Shown here piece by piece: positions 28,422-39,772 of a DNA stretch of 64,000 nt. The translations under genes and the position numbers were made by a program. This DNA is from Rotaria macrura (lineage: Eukaryota; Rotifera; Eurotatoria; Philodinida; Philodinidae): contig OENT01000082.1 in the NCBI GenBank assembly GCA_900239685.1, forward strand, positions 124,001-188,000, written 5' to 3'. How positions within the stretch are numbered: the stretch's first letter is position 1; every line of letters begins with the position of its first letter. The notes under the pieces are model-generated. The model searched no databases, was not told the DNA's origin, and worked only from the letters and a program-made list of their open reading frames with translations.

Positions 28422-30037
28422 TCATTTTGACATTAAAATCCATATAGCCATATTAGAAATAATCATCGATAAGGCTACAAAAAACAACATCAAATAATTT
28501 AAGGTGTTGCATCGAGCTTCAATGTCTTTTTTTTGTTTGGCTTTGGTTTTATCTTTATCGAGATCACCTTTGCATGATTCGCATCTGTCACAAAACCGAC
28601 AGTTTTGCTTTGATTTTTCGTTTATTTCATGAACATTTTCATGTCCTGCTAGTACCGTCGTCTTGTCATTAGTCAGGTTTCTTCTATAACCTCCAATTTC
28701 TTCGATGGTAACAACTGGTTGATTATCAATACTGTCAATTTTTCTTTGCCGCTGTGTACACGAATTAAATATTGTTTGACAAGAAATACATTCTATTTTT
28801 CTATCACTGGTTTGTTTTTTACGTTCTTGACCATCCAATATTTTCAACTCACCATTCTCTATGATAACGTCCTTCTTTTTTTCTGATTTTCCATGTTGCT
28901 TTGTTTTCGAAAAAAAACTGAAAGATATTCCTTGTAAAATTTCAGCAAGAACATGAAGACACTTCGGCATTCCAGCTTTAGTTATCCAGTGATTACATAT
29001 AAGAAACCATGTCATAGATATTAACGTAAAAGAAATTGATAGCAAAAAGTATAATGTGATCATCATTAAGTATTCAGATTGCTGTGGAAATAAGTTAGAG
29101 AAATTAAGTGAATAGACAGAATACGTCATGAAACAAGTCATACCTAAAATTCAAATTAGATTATGTTTTTCCGAGTCGGATATATTGTTCAAATAAAGAA
29201 ACTTATCCTACATAGGCCAATTTGGGGTGCAAATGGTAAATAGTATGACAGCAAAGTAACAAAATTTAAAACCCAACATGCAAATATACCATTCAAAATA
29301 AAAAATAATGGTTTTCTTTTTAAATATAACTGTATTGATATTATACCATTATATGTATCTTCAAATGGTGATCTATCTACCGCTTCAAATACAATTAAAT
29401 CTGTTCCATTCAATGTCCACAAAGGATGTTCAATGTATCCACTAGTATCAATTACTAAACTTTTATTTTCGGTGTATAGAATTCTATTATTTCCTTGACT
29501 CCAGGATGTTAAATTGATCATACATACTTGCGCATCAAATGGAAATTTTCGAACTAAAAAGTTACATCTTGTTTTTATCGTTAATGCTGGCAGTATCATA
29601 TACACTTGACCTGAGCAATCGACAGATGCCAAACTATAATCACTCACTGTAAAATAGCCACTTGCATCTGCTGAGTTCAATATCATTGTATCTGGTATCC
29701 ATAAACTTTTGACCGGTAGCATAACTACGCTAATATTGTAATATGTGGAATTCGGTGTCCATGCTAATCGATTGTCGAACCATGTCTGAGAAATAAATGA
29801 AGTTGACGTTATTATTTGTTGTTTTTCATCTATGGCCACGATTTGCTGGAGCGAAGCAGTGATATCAACAGACACTTGCTCATCCGGTCTTATATTTTTA
29901 TTGTATCCATTCAACAAGTTTGTTATTAGTGCTTGCTCAGCGATTTGCGAAGCAGGTAATGTACCACAATTACTATACGAATATAAATGGCATGTGACGA
30001 TAATGAATGCTAGGGGTAGCATCACACTGAAATTCAT
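28422..30037 (-). CDS. Cys-loop ligand-gated ion channel subunit, nicotinic-receptor type
   Basis: Exons 30037-29212 and 29143-28422 join in frame to 515 residues. A signal peptide spans residues 1 to about 24. The extracellular part has the loop-A hallmark WIPD (113-116) and the 13-residue Cys-loop (C158 to C172, with FPFDAQVC). TM1 is about 243-268 (RKPLFFILNG at its start), TM2 about 272-292, TM3 about 300-325, and TM4 is the last 20 residues. The intron interrupts the start of TM2 in phase 1. The TM3-TM4 loop is basic and holds a Cys cluster (CRFCDRCESC). Loop C shows no vicinal Cys pair, so this is a non-alpha-type subunit. The M1-M2 turn reads FAPQIG and lacks the Glu of the cation ring, and the usual TM2 Leu 9' appears as Met, so ion selectivity cannot be predicted. 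It acts in the plasma membrane as one of five subunits. Confidence 0.9.
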
Positions 30038-33000
30038 GATATCAATACGTCAGATGGTAGCTACTTGTCAACCAAAGGTGGTACTACACAATTTCATACG
30101 CATATAGACAAGAAAAAAGTTATGTGCAATGGGATTGAAAGAGTCTGCATACAATGAAGTTCTAACATACCTTAAATATAGTATTTATCTAACAAATGCT
30201 TTGTTTTTACAATCAATTGTTATTGTTTCTGCGAGGTTTATTTCTAAACTAACTACGATCGTTCATTATTGTCTTAGAAAAACACACCCTTATGGAGACA
30301 TTCAACCGTTTGAAAATTGAATAAATAGCAATGTAAAAAAAAACCTAATGAAATTCTTTTCTTTTCATATTTATCTTTCTCTTCAAACAAAAGAATGTGG
30401 GTGGTTTCCAATAGGGAAAAGCTGACAATCAAGGTAAAAAAAACGTGATTCGTCGTCCGAAATCGCCGGAAGCCTATCGATCAGGTTTCTGTTATTTCTG
30501 AAAGAAAAGTACATTACCTGTCGATAATCTATAAGGCATTTTCACAAATTTTCTAGCCAGAAATATTTCTGCACCTCCTTGACGTCAGATGATTCACTTT
30601 TAGATACGAGGATTTTACTCGCATGGCTCTGTCGATTTCATGTATATGCCAGTGAATCTGAAGACCTTGTCCCAGTAAGAATAGCATATATTAAATAAAC
30701 TCAATTTAAAAAGATCTTAGAATAATAAGAAAACGATTATCAAAGGCTCTCATATGAATGCGAATGAAGTATTACTTATCATGTGATCATCCTTATCCGC
30801 GGCTTTGGTTTGTTCAATTTTATAGTCTTTCCTTCCATTCTGAAATTCTCTGGTAACCATTGTTCTATTGGCGCATAGTAAACTATCATGACATAACAAA
30901 AACTAGTTGAAGATGAAACAGATGTCAGTTAATTCCCTACTATTTATTTCATTGTTTTTCCATTAATTGTTGTCAACAAAGATGTTAATGAGAAGTGCGA
31001 GGTTCGACTCATAATATTGTGTCTTATCCTATAGTAGCAACAAAAGAAGTCCGAAGGACTATAGTTATTAGATTCACTTTACTAAGAACAATGGTCAACA
31101 GTTATGAAAATCCATCAGTGGAGTTGTATATAACGATGGAAAATGATTGTCAACGATACTATCGATAAGAGTTCAACTGCTCAAGAGTGTTCAATAATAT
31201 TCTACAACTGCTTTTGAAAACTGAATGCTTAAACCTGATATGCATGCTTTTTTAAATAGTACGAATACTGATTGTATAACACATGTAACTCTTGATTTAC
31301 AATTACAAGACAAAACGATAAAATTTCATTAGTTTGACGTGAAAGCAATATGATATGCTGAAAACTCTTAAAATTGGATCTAAATGAAACTTTTCAAGAA
31401 ACTCGAAATCATGTTTTACAAACTGATGAAAAAATGATTCAATTTTACTGTTTTAATATTTGTAATGAAAAAGAACCTGTTTGTATCATGCGCTTTATTT
31501 GTTGATTCAATCAATCATACAAAGTAAAATCGTCTAGTGTTGACAATATAAAGTATGTAGGTCTAGCACTTATTTATCAGTTCCGCGCACTCCACCAAAC
31601 TCCCTCATACCATACCGAAACAACATCAATTCAAGCGAACTAGTTTAATACACAACTAATCCAAGAACCAATGTAAATCTTCTAAACTATTTATAAGTTC
31701 TCTTGGGTTCATAGGCTGAAAATTTATTTTCTTATCATGTCTAGTAGTATACATATATATATATATATAGTTCAATATCAGAAACATAATATCACTCATG
31801 ATCTATAAGAAGATAAATCGTTCACATATATAAATGAATAGGAAAATACGCATACGAATTCATACTTGTTTTCTTCTTCGAAATTTTTCACGATTTATAT
31901 TTAGTCAGATAGGATATTCAATACATAAAGTTGTCAATATGGATATATGTGTTTCCAGAAGTTTTCTGTTGATCGAATTACATCTGAATTACATTCATAC
32001 TCAAGCATGTTTAAAATACTTTTCAATCTATATTAACAAAAATTAAAACAAAATTCGAATTCATATTGAATGAAAATAGTTTAATTTGATTAATTTCGCA
32101 TATTTTAGCATACAGAATATGATTTCATTGATTCAAGATATACTTATAATACCTATCGATTGAGTAATCGGATGCAAATGAGTTGATTCGTTCTTGATTC
32201 TACGAATCTTTTTACTTTGTTTTACCATTTATATCTGTGATAAGTGAATTTCATCCACATTCAATAAAATGACATATTTAATTGTTTTTCTTTGAATAAT
32301 TTCGTATGATTTCAATGATTCCGGTATTGCCTTTTGAACGAGGTACTAGTAGTCAAAGTAGTACAATTTTAATGGTAATATGCTGTATACGTTATAATCA
32401 TACAGAAAAATGCATGCAGACTGATCAGTGCCCATAAAAAATTGAAATGATTGAAAGTGATGAATCGACCCGATTTGCTACATATTTCTGTATGCTTCGA
32501 TAGAAATATAAGAAAGCTTGAACTTTAAACGAGAAATGACTCAAGCTGAGAATGCGTGACTATAAAAACTGATGCCTAAACGTATTAGTTATTCTACGTT
32601 GAGATTATAAAATATTTCATTTGAAGAAAGCAACGGTAAATAAAGTACCATGTGTGTGCTAAGAAATTTCCTAAATAAACATATTTTGATCGGAACAGAT
32701 TTCTGATATCTAAATTGAGAAAATTTAATAGACAATATCAAAAGTTTATGGAAGCGGAGGTGGCGTCTCAATACCTTTCGTTCTTTTCATATGGTTAACT
32801 AAAGAAAAGATCACATTTGATTCCATTCATGTCTCCCAAGATCAGCGTTTATAGAACAATATTGAAATGAAAAGCTTGAACAACTACCCAAAGTCTTTCG
32901 ACATCTTATGTTAAAACTATATTAGATAAATACTCACTATTGATATACACGCATACATGTATGAACAAAAACAAAAATTACACAACAAAGAATTGAATGA

Positions 33001-33380
33001 AAAATTTCAATTTTGAATAAGTTCATTTTTTTCAACGGTTTGAGCATCAGGAAAAATATGGATAATATAGAGTATCAGTGCAATAGAAATATGTTCTTCC
33101 TGATCGTGGAATAGGCTTTGATAGAAAAAAAGAGTAGAGAACGAGAAATCGACGAGTGAAACGTTTTCGACAATAAGCATTAATTGACAGAATTAAAATA
33201 TCAAATTAACGAAAATCTCTTCGTTCGATGTTTTTGTTCAATTAAAAACTGACTCATGAAAAATAGAGTCAATCCTATGTAACTCGTATTTAGATATAAC
33301 GAAAATGTTAAGTCGGAAAGAAATCATATACAAGAAGATATACTAGAGTTTTTACAAAACAAAGACAAAAACTGATAGAA
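30038..33380. other. 3.3-kb non-coding interval
   Basis: The interval holds the upstream side of the channel gene and the 3' side of the teashirt-like gene. It contains an (AT)n run at about 31752-31770. Short open stretches (30129-30320, 31834-32046, 32589-32771) have no coding character. No RNA gene or mobile element recognised. Confidence 0.5.
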
Positions 33381-34902
33381 TTATGACAATGTCGATCGAA
33401 CCGTAGTTTCAGCAAATAAACGATACTTATCGAATTTTCTTTTCTTCGCTCCACGATTATTATTTATCGATACAGCAAGTGTTTCATTTGTGTTTGACGA
33501 ACACGCAAGCATTTTTTCTAATGAAACCAATGGATTTTCAGTTGATTTTGTTTGAATTAATGATAATGACCTTTCATCAGATGCGTTTGTCATGTTTGGT
33601 TTACTATTTAGTTCATCACAATTATTATTCGAATCACTTGTTTTATCAGCTTCTGTTGGTGTTGTTTGTTTTATAACAAAATTTTGTAAAATTGATAGAG
33701 CGTTAGCAGTAGTTCCTTCATCTTTGGGTACAATTCGATCAAGTAAATCCGATGTAACCCGCTCAACTTCTTTATCAATCAGCGGTCTAGATTTACGTCG
33801 TTCAGATCTAAAGAAAAAAATATATACATATAACATCAAAATGATAAATTAAACACATGGAATTCGATGCAGATTCGTTAGATTTGCATGAGTATTACTC
33901 GTTTTCATTATTTGATCGTTTATGTAATGTTCTACGTCGATTAGCAAGAAAATCGTGGTGTCGATTTGTTTTTCCATTTCTATGATGCATTTCTTTGATT
34001 AAATGTTCTCTATAAATACTTTCATTTTCAAAATACATGCCACATGTCGTACAATTATAACGTATTTGATGTAAACGTTGTAAATGATCGACAAGATCAA
34101 TTTCCCGTGCGAATTGTTGAGAACAAAGAAGACATGTTGAACGTGAATTTGTATTAGAGAACTTTGTTGATGAAGTTTGATGTGGCTCCAGTTGCTGTTT
34201 CGTATTCAAACTATCGTATGCATTCGGGGATGATGATAAAAGTTGTGTAAAATGACTTGTTTTCATCATGTGTGCTGTTAAATCTGGTAAGGTTTCAAAT
34301 GATAATGAACAACGAAGACATTTTAATATTTGATTAGCTGGATTTGTATCGCGGGAAAGCCAAATATCTTGTCCACGAACAAGTTTAGCAATATCATCAT
34401 GTGTTGATGATAATTGTGCACTATGATTGGTTATTCTAAGATGACTGACAAGTTGAGCTACATTGGAATATCTTTCACCACATGAACATGCATTGGATTC
34501 ATTTTTGCTTGTTGTTGAGTTATCTTTTGTTAGATGAAAAGAAACTACTGTTTGTTCTTTACTGGATTTAGATGGAGTTTGTTCAATTTTTGCTCGCTTT
34601 TGTTGATCTTGTTGTTGTTGCTGCTGCTGCTGCTGCTGACTGTAAGAACTTAGATTTGCTAAGAATATATTGTAGAGTAGAGCAGATGAATTATAGAATA
34701 AATTTGTTGGATTATAGAGAGGAATCGTTGACGTTGAAAATGGAGATTGCGACAACTGAAAATGTGATTTTGAGGATAGATCCAGTGGTAGTTCATGATT
34801 ATGATAGCGAGATTTTTTTTTCTTGAATAGTTTGTCATTGTCGATGACAATGTGCTTTCGTTTGATACGTAAATCAACAGGTGCACTGCTATTGTCCGTC
34901 AT
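33381..34902 (-). CDS. tsh: teashirt-like zinc-finger transcription factor
   Basis: Exons 34902-33899 and 33807-33381 join in phase 2 to 476 residues. Four zinc fingers are visible: C139/C141/H154/H160 (an unusual C-x1-C start), C195/C198/H211/H217, C257/C260/H273/H278 and C284/C287/H300/H306. Between fingers 1 and 2 the segment KLVRGQDIWL, followed by QILKCLRCSLSFETL, is the signature of the teashirt/TSHZ family, as are the wide H-x5-H spacings. Residues 39-43 are PLDLS, the CtBP corepressor-binding motif also used by teashirt. A glutamine run (about 89-98) is coded by CAG/CAA repeats. The C-terminal exon is Ser/Asn-rich with no finger or homeobox. Teashirt proteins are nuclear repressors in body patterning; this role is inferred. 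The protein is short compared with insect and vertebrate members (about 950-1,080 residues). Confidence 0.87.
34609..34636. repeat. CAG/CAA repeat coding polyglutamine
   Basis: A TTG/CTG run on the plus strand codes ten glutamines in the teashirt-like protein. It starts with six TGC/CTG units, so it is likely to vary in length. Confidence 0.9.
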
Positions 34903-36369
34903 TCTATAATGAATAGTAACTGTATAATAAAGAGAAACAAAAAAAGAATGAGTGTTCTTTCTTCGTTTCTATTTTTAACAAGTCATTTGTATGAATGAAT
35001 GAATGAATGAATGAGTGATGGATGATTTGATGTCGGAGAGAGAACAAACGAAATTCTTACCGCCTAACGTATATAAATATATACATACGAATCGTTTTTT
35101 TTTTGATTGATAGAAATAGACAGATCTATATATTATAAATAATGTGATATGAGAAAAAAAACATATAACGAAGTGACTATCAATCTTAGAGACTTATGAT
35201 AGATGTGCACATATATCTAAGTGGACATTGAACAATTCGGAAAAAGAAAGAACAACGACTACTCGAAATCGTATACTGTGTGTTGATTATCTTTAACTGT
35301 CAATCAACTGTCAATCAATACAACTAGTGATGACGATTTACACAATGATTGTCAAACAACCTAGTTGTAAGTTGTCTCACGCGAGTTATACATTGACTTT
35401 AATTTGTATGGATACTTAGATGTATGAGTCGAGTTTAATGCTTAACATTTATCAAACTAGTAATATGTTGTTGAAGCAAAGAAAACAAGAGAGGCAAATG
35501 AGAAATGAAGATGAAGAGGAGCGGAAAAGAATAGCGGGATGATTGTTTGATGGATTGATTCGATGATGAATGGTGTGCTGTAGTTTTATTTTTGACTGGC
35601 AGCTAGCAACATCATTAGTCTATGAAAATAGTGAGATGCGACAACGACTGTAGATACTGACAGGTTGGCTGCCTGTTTCGATCTAATTCTTGATGAAGAT
35701 AAATGAGCTCGATTTGTCGCGTACAGCAGCGCATGCGCAGACATGTCACTCATCTAAACGACAAGCAACAATAGAAAATGACAGCGACGATCATCATCTA
35801 TCTTGCTAACCGTAAAAGAAGACAATAAAAATTTAGTTGCTTTAGTTTTTGGTGAACGTGATCTTCAAAATCGATGCTTTTTAAAAAGAAGACAAATATG
35901 AGAAGCAAATAGCCGGATAGAAACTATACGTAATTGAATGAACTATGTCATGTAAAAAAAACTGATTGCCTAATGTAATTCAAAGTAGAATGTCGTTTTC
36001 TATTTCACTTTCTAACCGCTCCATCTGATGACGATTGAATATAACGCAAAAACAAAGAAATGAGATCCCAACAATAGATGTTATCGTCATCTATTGGTGT
36101 GCATGATTACGTATTCGCTTACTCTACGAGCAGATCAATTATGTATACACGACTAAAATATTTCATCACCTATCGGGTTCAACGACGTATCCTATAGCTT
36201 CTCGTCTACCCGAATTAGTGATGAGTACATAATTGCATACGACTAATGCACATACCCATATATATATATGTATGATAAATGAGATAGCGCTGCCCATTTT
36301 CGGGTTATAAACAGTAATTCTTGATGATGAAAAAGATGACTTATCCAAATGAAAAAGAAAAAAGAAAGA
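34903..36369. other. upstream region of the teashirt-like gene
   Basis: Non-coding. It contains a (GAAT)n microsatellite at about 34993-35012 and a direct repeat of TCAACTGTCAATCAA near 35298-35325. It probably holds promoter and 5' UTR sequence. Confidence 0.5.
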
Positions 36370-36682
36370 GCCCAGTAAAAATGATCAGATTCTATGAGAT
36401 TATCTTCGAATTGTTGTTGAACAAAATCAAAGTTATAATCGATTGAAATCCTCCAAATCCAAGCTAATTTAATTCTTAATCAAAAATTATCTTTTAAATC
36501 AAATATAATTTCGAATCTAATCACATTTTAAAATCAGGGTGGAATCTGAATTAAAATGAAGTAAAATTTGATTACAAACTAAATTATCTTCGATTTGGAA
36601 GATTTCAATCAATTATAACTTCGATTTTGTTGTAAAAAAATCCGATCATAATCTCGTAGAGACTGACAATTTTTCACTGGGC
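36370..36682. mobile_element. palindromic MITE-like element, 313 bp
   Basis: The ends are inverted copies: GCCCAGTAAAAATGATCAG on the left, and GCCCAGTGAAAAATTGTCAG as the reverse complement of the right end. The similarity continues inward through GAGATTATC, GTTATAATCGATTGAAATC and CTCCAAATC to near the centre, so the whole element is an imperfect hairpin with no coding room. This is typical of a miniature inverted-repeat element. The flanks (GAAAGA on the left, ATAAGA on the right) show no convincing target-site duplication, so the superfamily stays open. The arms are more diverged than those of the 21.9-22.9 kb element. Confidence 0.85.
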
Positions 36683-39600
36683 ATAAGATCCAGAATGAAA
36701 ATGAAAAGAAGTCTGTGAATTTTTTCTGATTTGTGAAACCATCATTGTAATTCAAAAACAATAAATCGGACCTAAAATGTTCGTAAACATAAGTGTCATC
36801 ATCTTACTAGTCAATTGACATCATTGAACCTGTGGTATGAAGAGTATTAAAATAGATGGAAGAAAAAGCAATCATAACATGTTGAAATTTTTGTATATGT
36901 CAGACAGAACAATAAATGTCAGATTGTGTACACCCGTTCTCTTTTCTCTTATGTTATAAATGATCGACTGTTTGGCGAACTTGAGCTTGGTTTCCCCGCC
37001 TGCTCTATACAAGTCCAAGTATATGACGACAGGACTTGATTGATGTTGACAGATCGCGCTGTGATTTTCGTTCTCTCTCTCTCCCTCTTCCTCCCTTTTT
37101 TCTTCACGTCTCGTCTTGCTCGCTTGCTTGTCATGTCAACGCAAAGTCTATTCAATCAAATCAGTCAAAAATGCGAGTCTTCTTTTCCTCTTGCAATTTG
37201 TATTTCTGATGAATAAATGATGATGATAAAATGAATAGATTCTCTAAAAGCGCAAACAAGACTTCTAACTAATCTATCGGTAAAAATTATTCTATGAAAA
37301 AAACAATTATTATTAAAAAAGCACCCTTATTAAAATACCTTTGATAAATGAGATATGAAACGTCGAATATCATATAAAATAATCATTTGTTACATGTCAT
37401 TGTATAGTACTATTATAACTATAGGTGAAAAGTTAAAAGTCTAGTCATCAATCATCAATGAAAAACATAGTTCAACATGCATGATATCGGTTAGAAAACA
37501 AATGAAAGCATCGAGCACGATGATTTGCAAGATTCAAACTCAACCTAGAACTAAAACCTATTATTCAAAATTGACAATCGATTTAGGTTGTTCATGTAAG
37601 AAAATCCAAATGTGATGTGTATAGGGTTAGAGCTTGAATTTAGCAACCATCGTAAATATTGATTTACATTTCTCTTCTGAATATAGATTGATCAAATAAA
37701 ATGATTGATTACCGGATGTAAAAATAAATCTCTGAATTTCTAATGAATATGGCAGAAAATTCATAGTGCTTCTTTGCCATACAATCTATTTGAAAAAGCA
37801 ATAATACGATGATTTATTACTGAATGGTTGATTTACGATATTCGGAAATCAAAAGAGAAAGGTTGTTCGACTAGATATGAAGACAGTGGGATTTTGGGCT
37901 TTTCAATATTGTAACTTAGAGAAATAGTTTTAAATAGAGAAAAAAAAGAGTGAAACTGTGAAAAGAAAAGAATATTTGCTTTTCAAAAAACATAGAGTAC
38001 ATATGTAATTAAAATACTTGTTTATAGGAAGCTTACAATGATGTTCTAACATGTGAGACTATCTATTCGTTTATTTTATAATGACTTAGTTTCGTATCAA
38101 AATGAAGAAGAAAGACTTTTGTATCGAAAAAATCACGGATTTATTCGCTGTCATAATTTTTCAAAGGATCATTTATTTTCCTCTCACTTTCAATATATTC
38201 TTTTTCATTTTGTACACCGAAACGTCCTACATAATCCATTCAACTGAAACAAAAATCTTTCAATAGAATTTTCAAAATTATATAGCACTACTTAAGTCGG
38301 ATTCCATTGACTTCGAAATACCTCTGTTAGTTCTAATGCAAGACAGTTGATCGTTGAAATTTCATTTGTTTGATAAAATTCTCTTCGATTTTGATAATGA
38401 AGTCTTTGCACGTTATTACGATGTTACTCATCCATCTATTTAGAACATCATAACTATGGGGTCACTAAGCTGCACACGGCCGGTCAAGATAAGAGAAGAG
38501 GACAGTCACATATAAAAATTCAAATTAATCAACAAGCAATATTTCAGAACGAAACATAATAGATCTTGCATAGAGTTTGTTTCCAGTACGTAGCAATTCG
38601 ATCGTTTATTACAAGAGATTGACTTGCGTTTAGCAGGAATTCCATGTTGAATTTAAAAAAGAAACATAAGTATTCATGCATGAAATCACGTAATATACGA
38701 GAATACATATCAGACATGCACCGCATTTCTCACCTAATTCACTCGTAGATTTTGCTAGAATACGAGTTGTCATACTTTTTACAAAAATTGTGCGTTTTCT
38801 ATATGACAGGGTGACAAATCGCACTGAATCTTTCTGTCATTTGAATTCAGTGTTTTTTTTCATTCTATCAGCTAGCGAAGTTAGTTTTCATGTCACATTT
38901 TTGAAAACAATTCTGACTTTTGACAGAAATCGATTGAAATATACACAAGGTCATAGTATCAAGATTTTCATAAAGTTTGACAATATCTTTTTACGTTAAG
39001 CGAAACGTAGTAGTACTATCAGAAAGAGAAAGAAAAGCCGATTACAAATAGCGATACAAAAATTTGGTCGGGATCTGATCCTTTTCCCTTCGTGTTTATT
39101 CAACTTAGGCACTTTCAGAAATCTAGTTAACCGTTGTTAAGTACTTGAATAGTCCGAGAGTGACTCTAAACATGCAATTATGATCAGGATACATAGTATG
39201 ATTCGAATTATTTGATATTCTACATTCTGCCATAGAACCAGTGCTCACAAAATAGCTGATCTTAAATATTTGTCGATAGTGTTGTGCTATTTTCATGTAT
39301 ATAGTGTATTTTGATTCGTGATAGAACCAGTATAAAAATGATTAGTTGCAGTTATAAATCAGAAGACGCCTGATACTTAAAAGTGTAAAATCAGAATGTT
39401 CATCCATATATATATATATAAATATAAATGAACGACCTTGATTCATAGAAATTATGCTGACTCAAGGTAAAGCAAAACAAATTTCATGGATTCAGCGTAA
39501 TTATGATAGATGCTTGTAAAGAAAATTTCACGAATGCCATCTATAAAAACGAAAAAAAAATCTATAATTAATTTATTAGAAAGATCCAAGAATCGAAAAT

Positions 39601-39754
39601 TTTATTGGAATTTCACAAGTCGACCAGAATTTTCCTAAGACTAGTGGAACGTAATCAACATCGGTGTTTTTCAAATACTTCAGTTAAATTTTACATTACA
39701 AAAAGAAAATACAACGGATTTGTTAAAAGAAATTATTGTCGAACTGAAATTTGA
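36683..39754. other. 3.1-kb non-coding interval
   Basis: Between the MITE-like element and the LINE. It has a (TC)n tract at about 37070-37090 and an (AT)n run at about 39406-39422. Open stretches here (36949-37155, 38053-38247, 38790-38999) look like chance. Confidence 0.5.
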
Positions 39755-39772
39755 CTCCTTCATTTATCTTTT
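39755..39772. repeat. target-site duplication of the LINE, 3' side
   Basis: CTCCTTCATTTATCTTTT, identical to 42696-42713. It runs straight into the poly(T) that marks the LINE's poly(A) tail on the other strand. Confidence 0.9.

Noticed and set aside
31000..31025. tRNA-like B-box (GAGGTTCGACTC)
   Set aside because: No matching A-box at the right distance and no cloverleaf could be folded by eye.
34572..34826. 84-codon frame on the strand opposite the teashirt-like exon
   Set aside because: Shadow of the minus-strand coding exon; its alanine run is the CAG repeat read in reverse.
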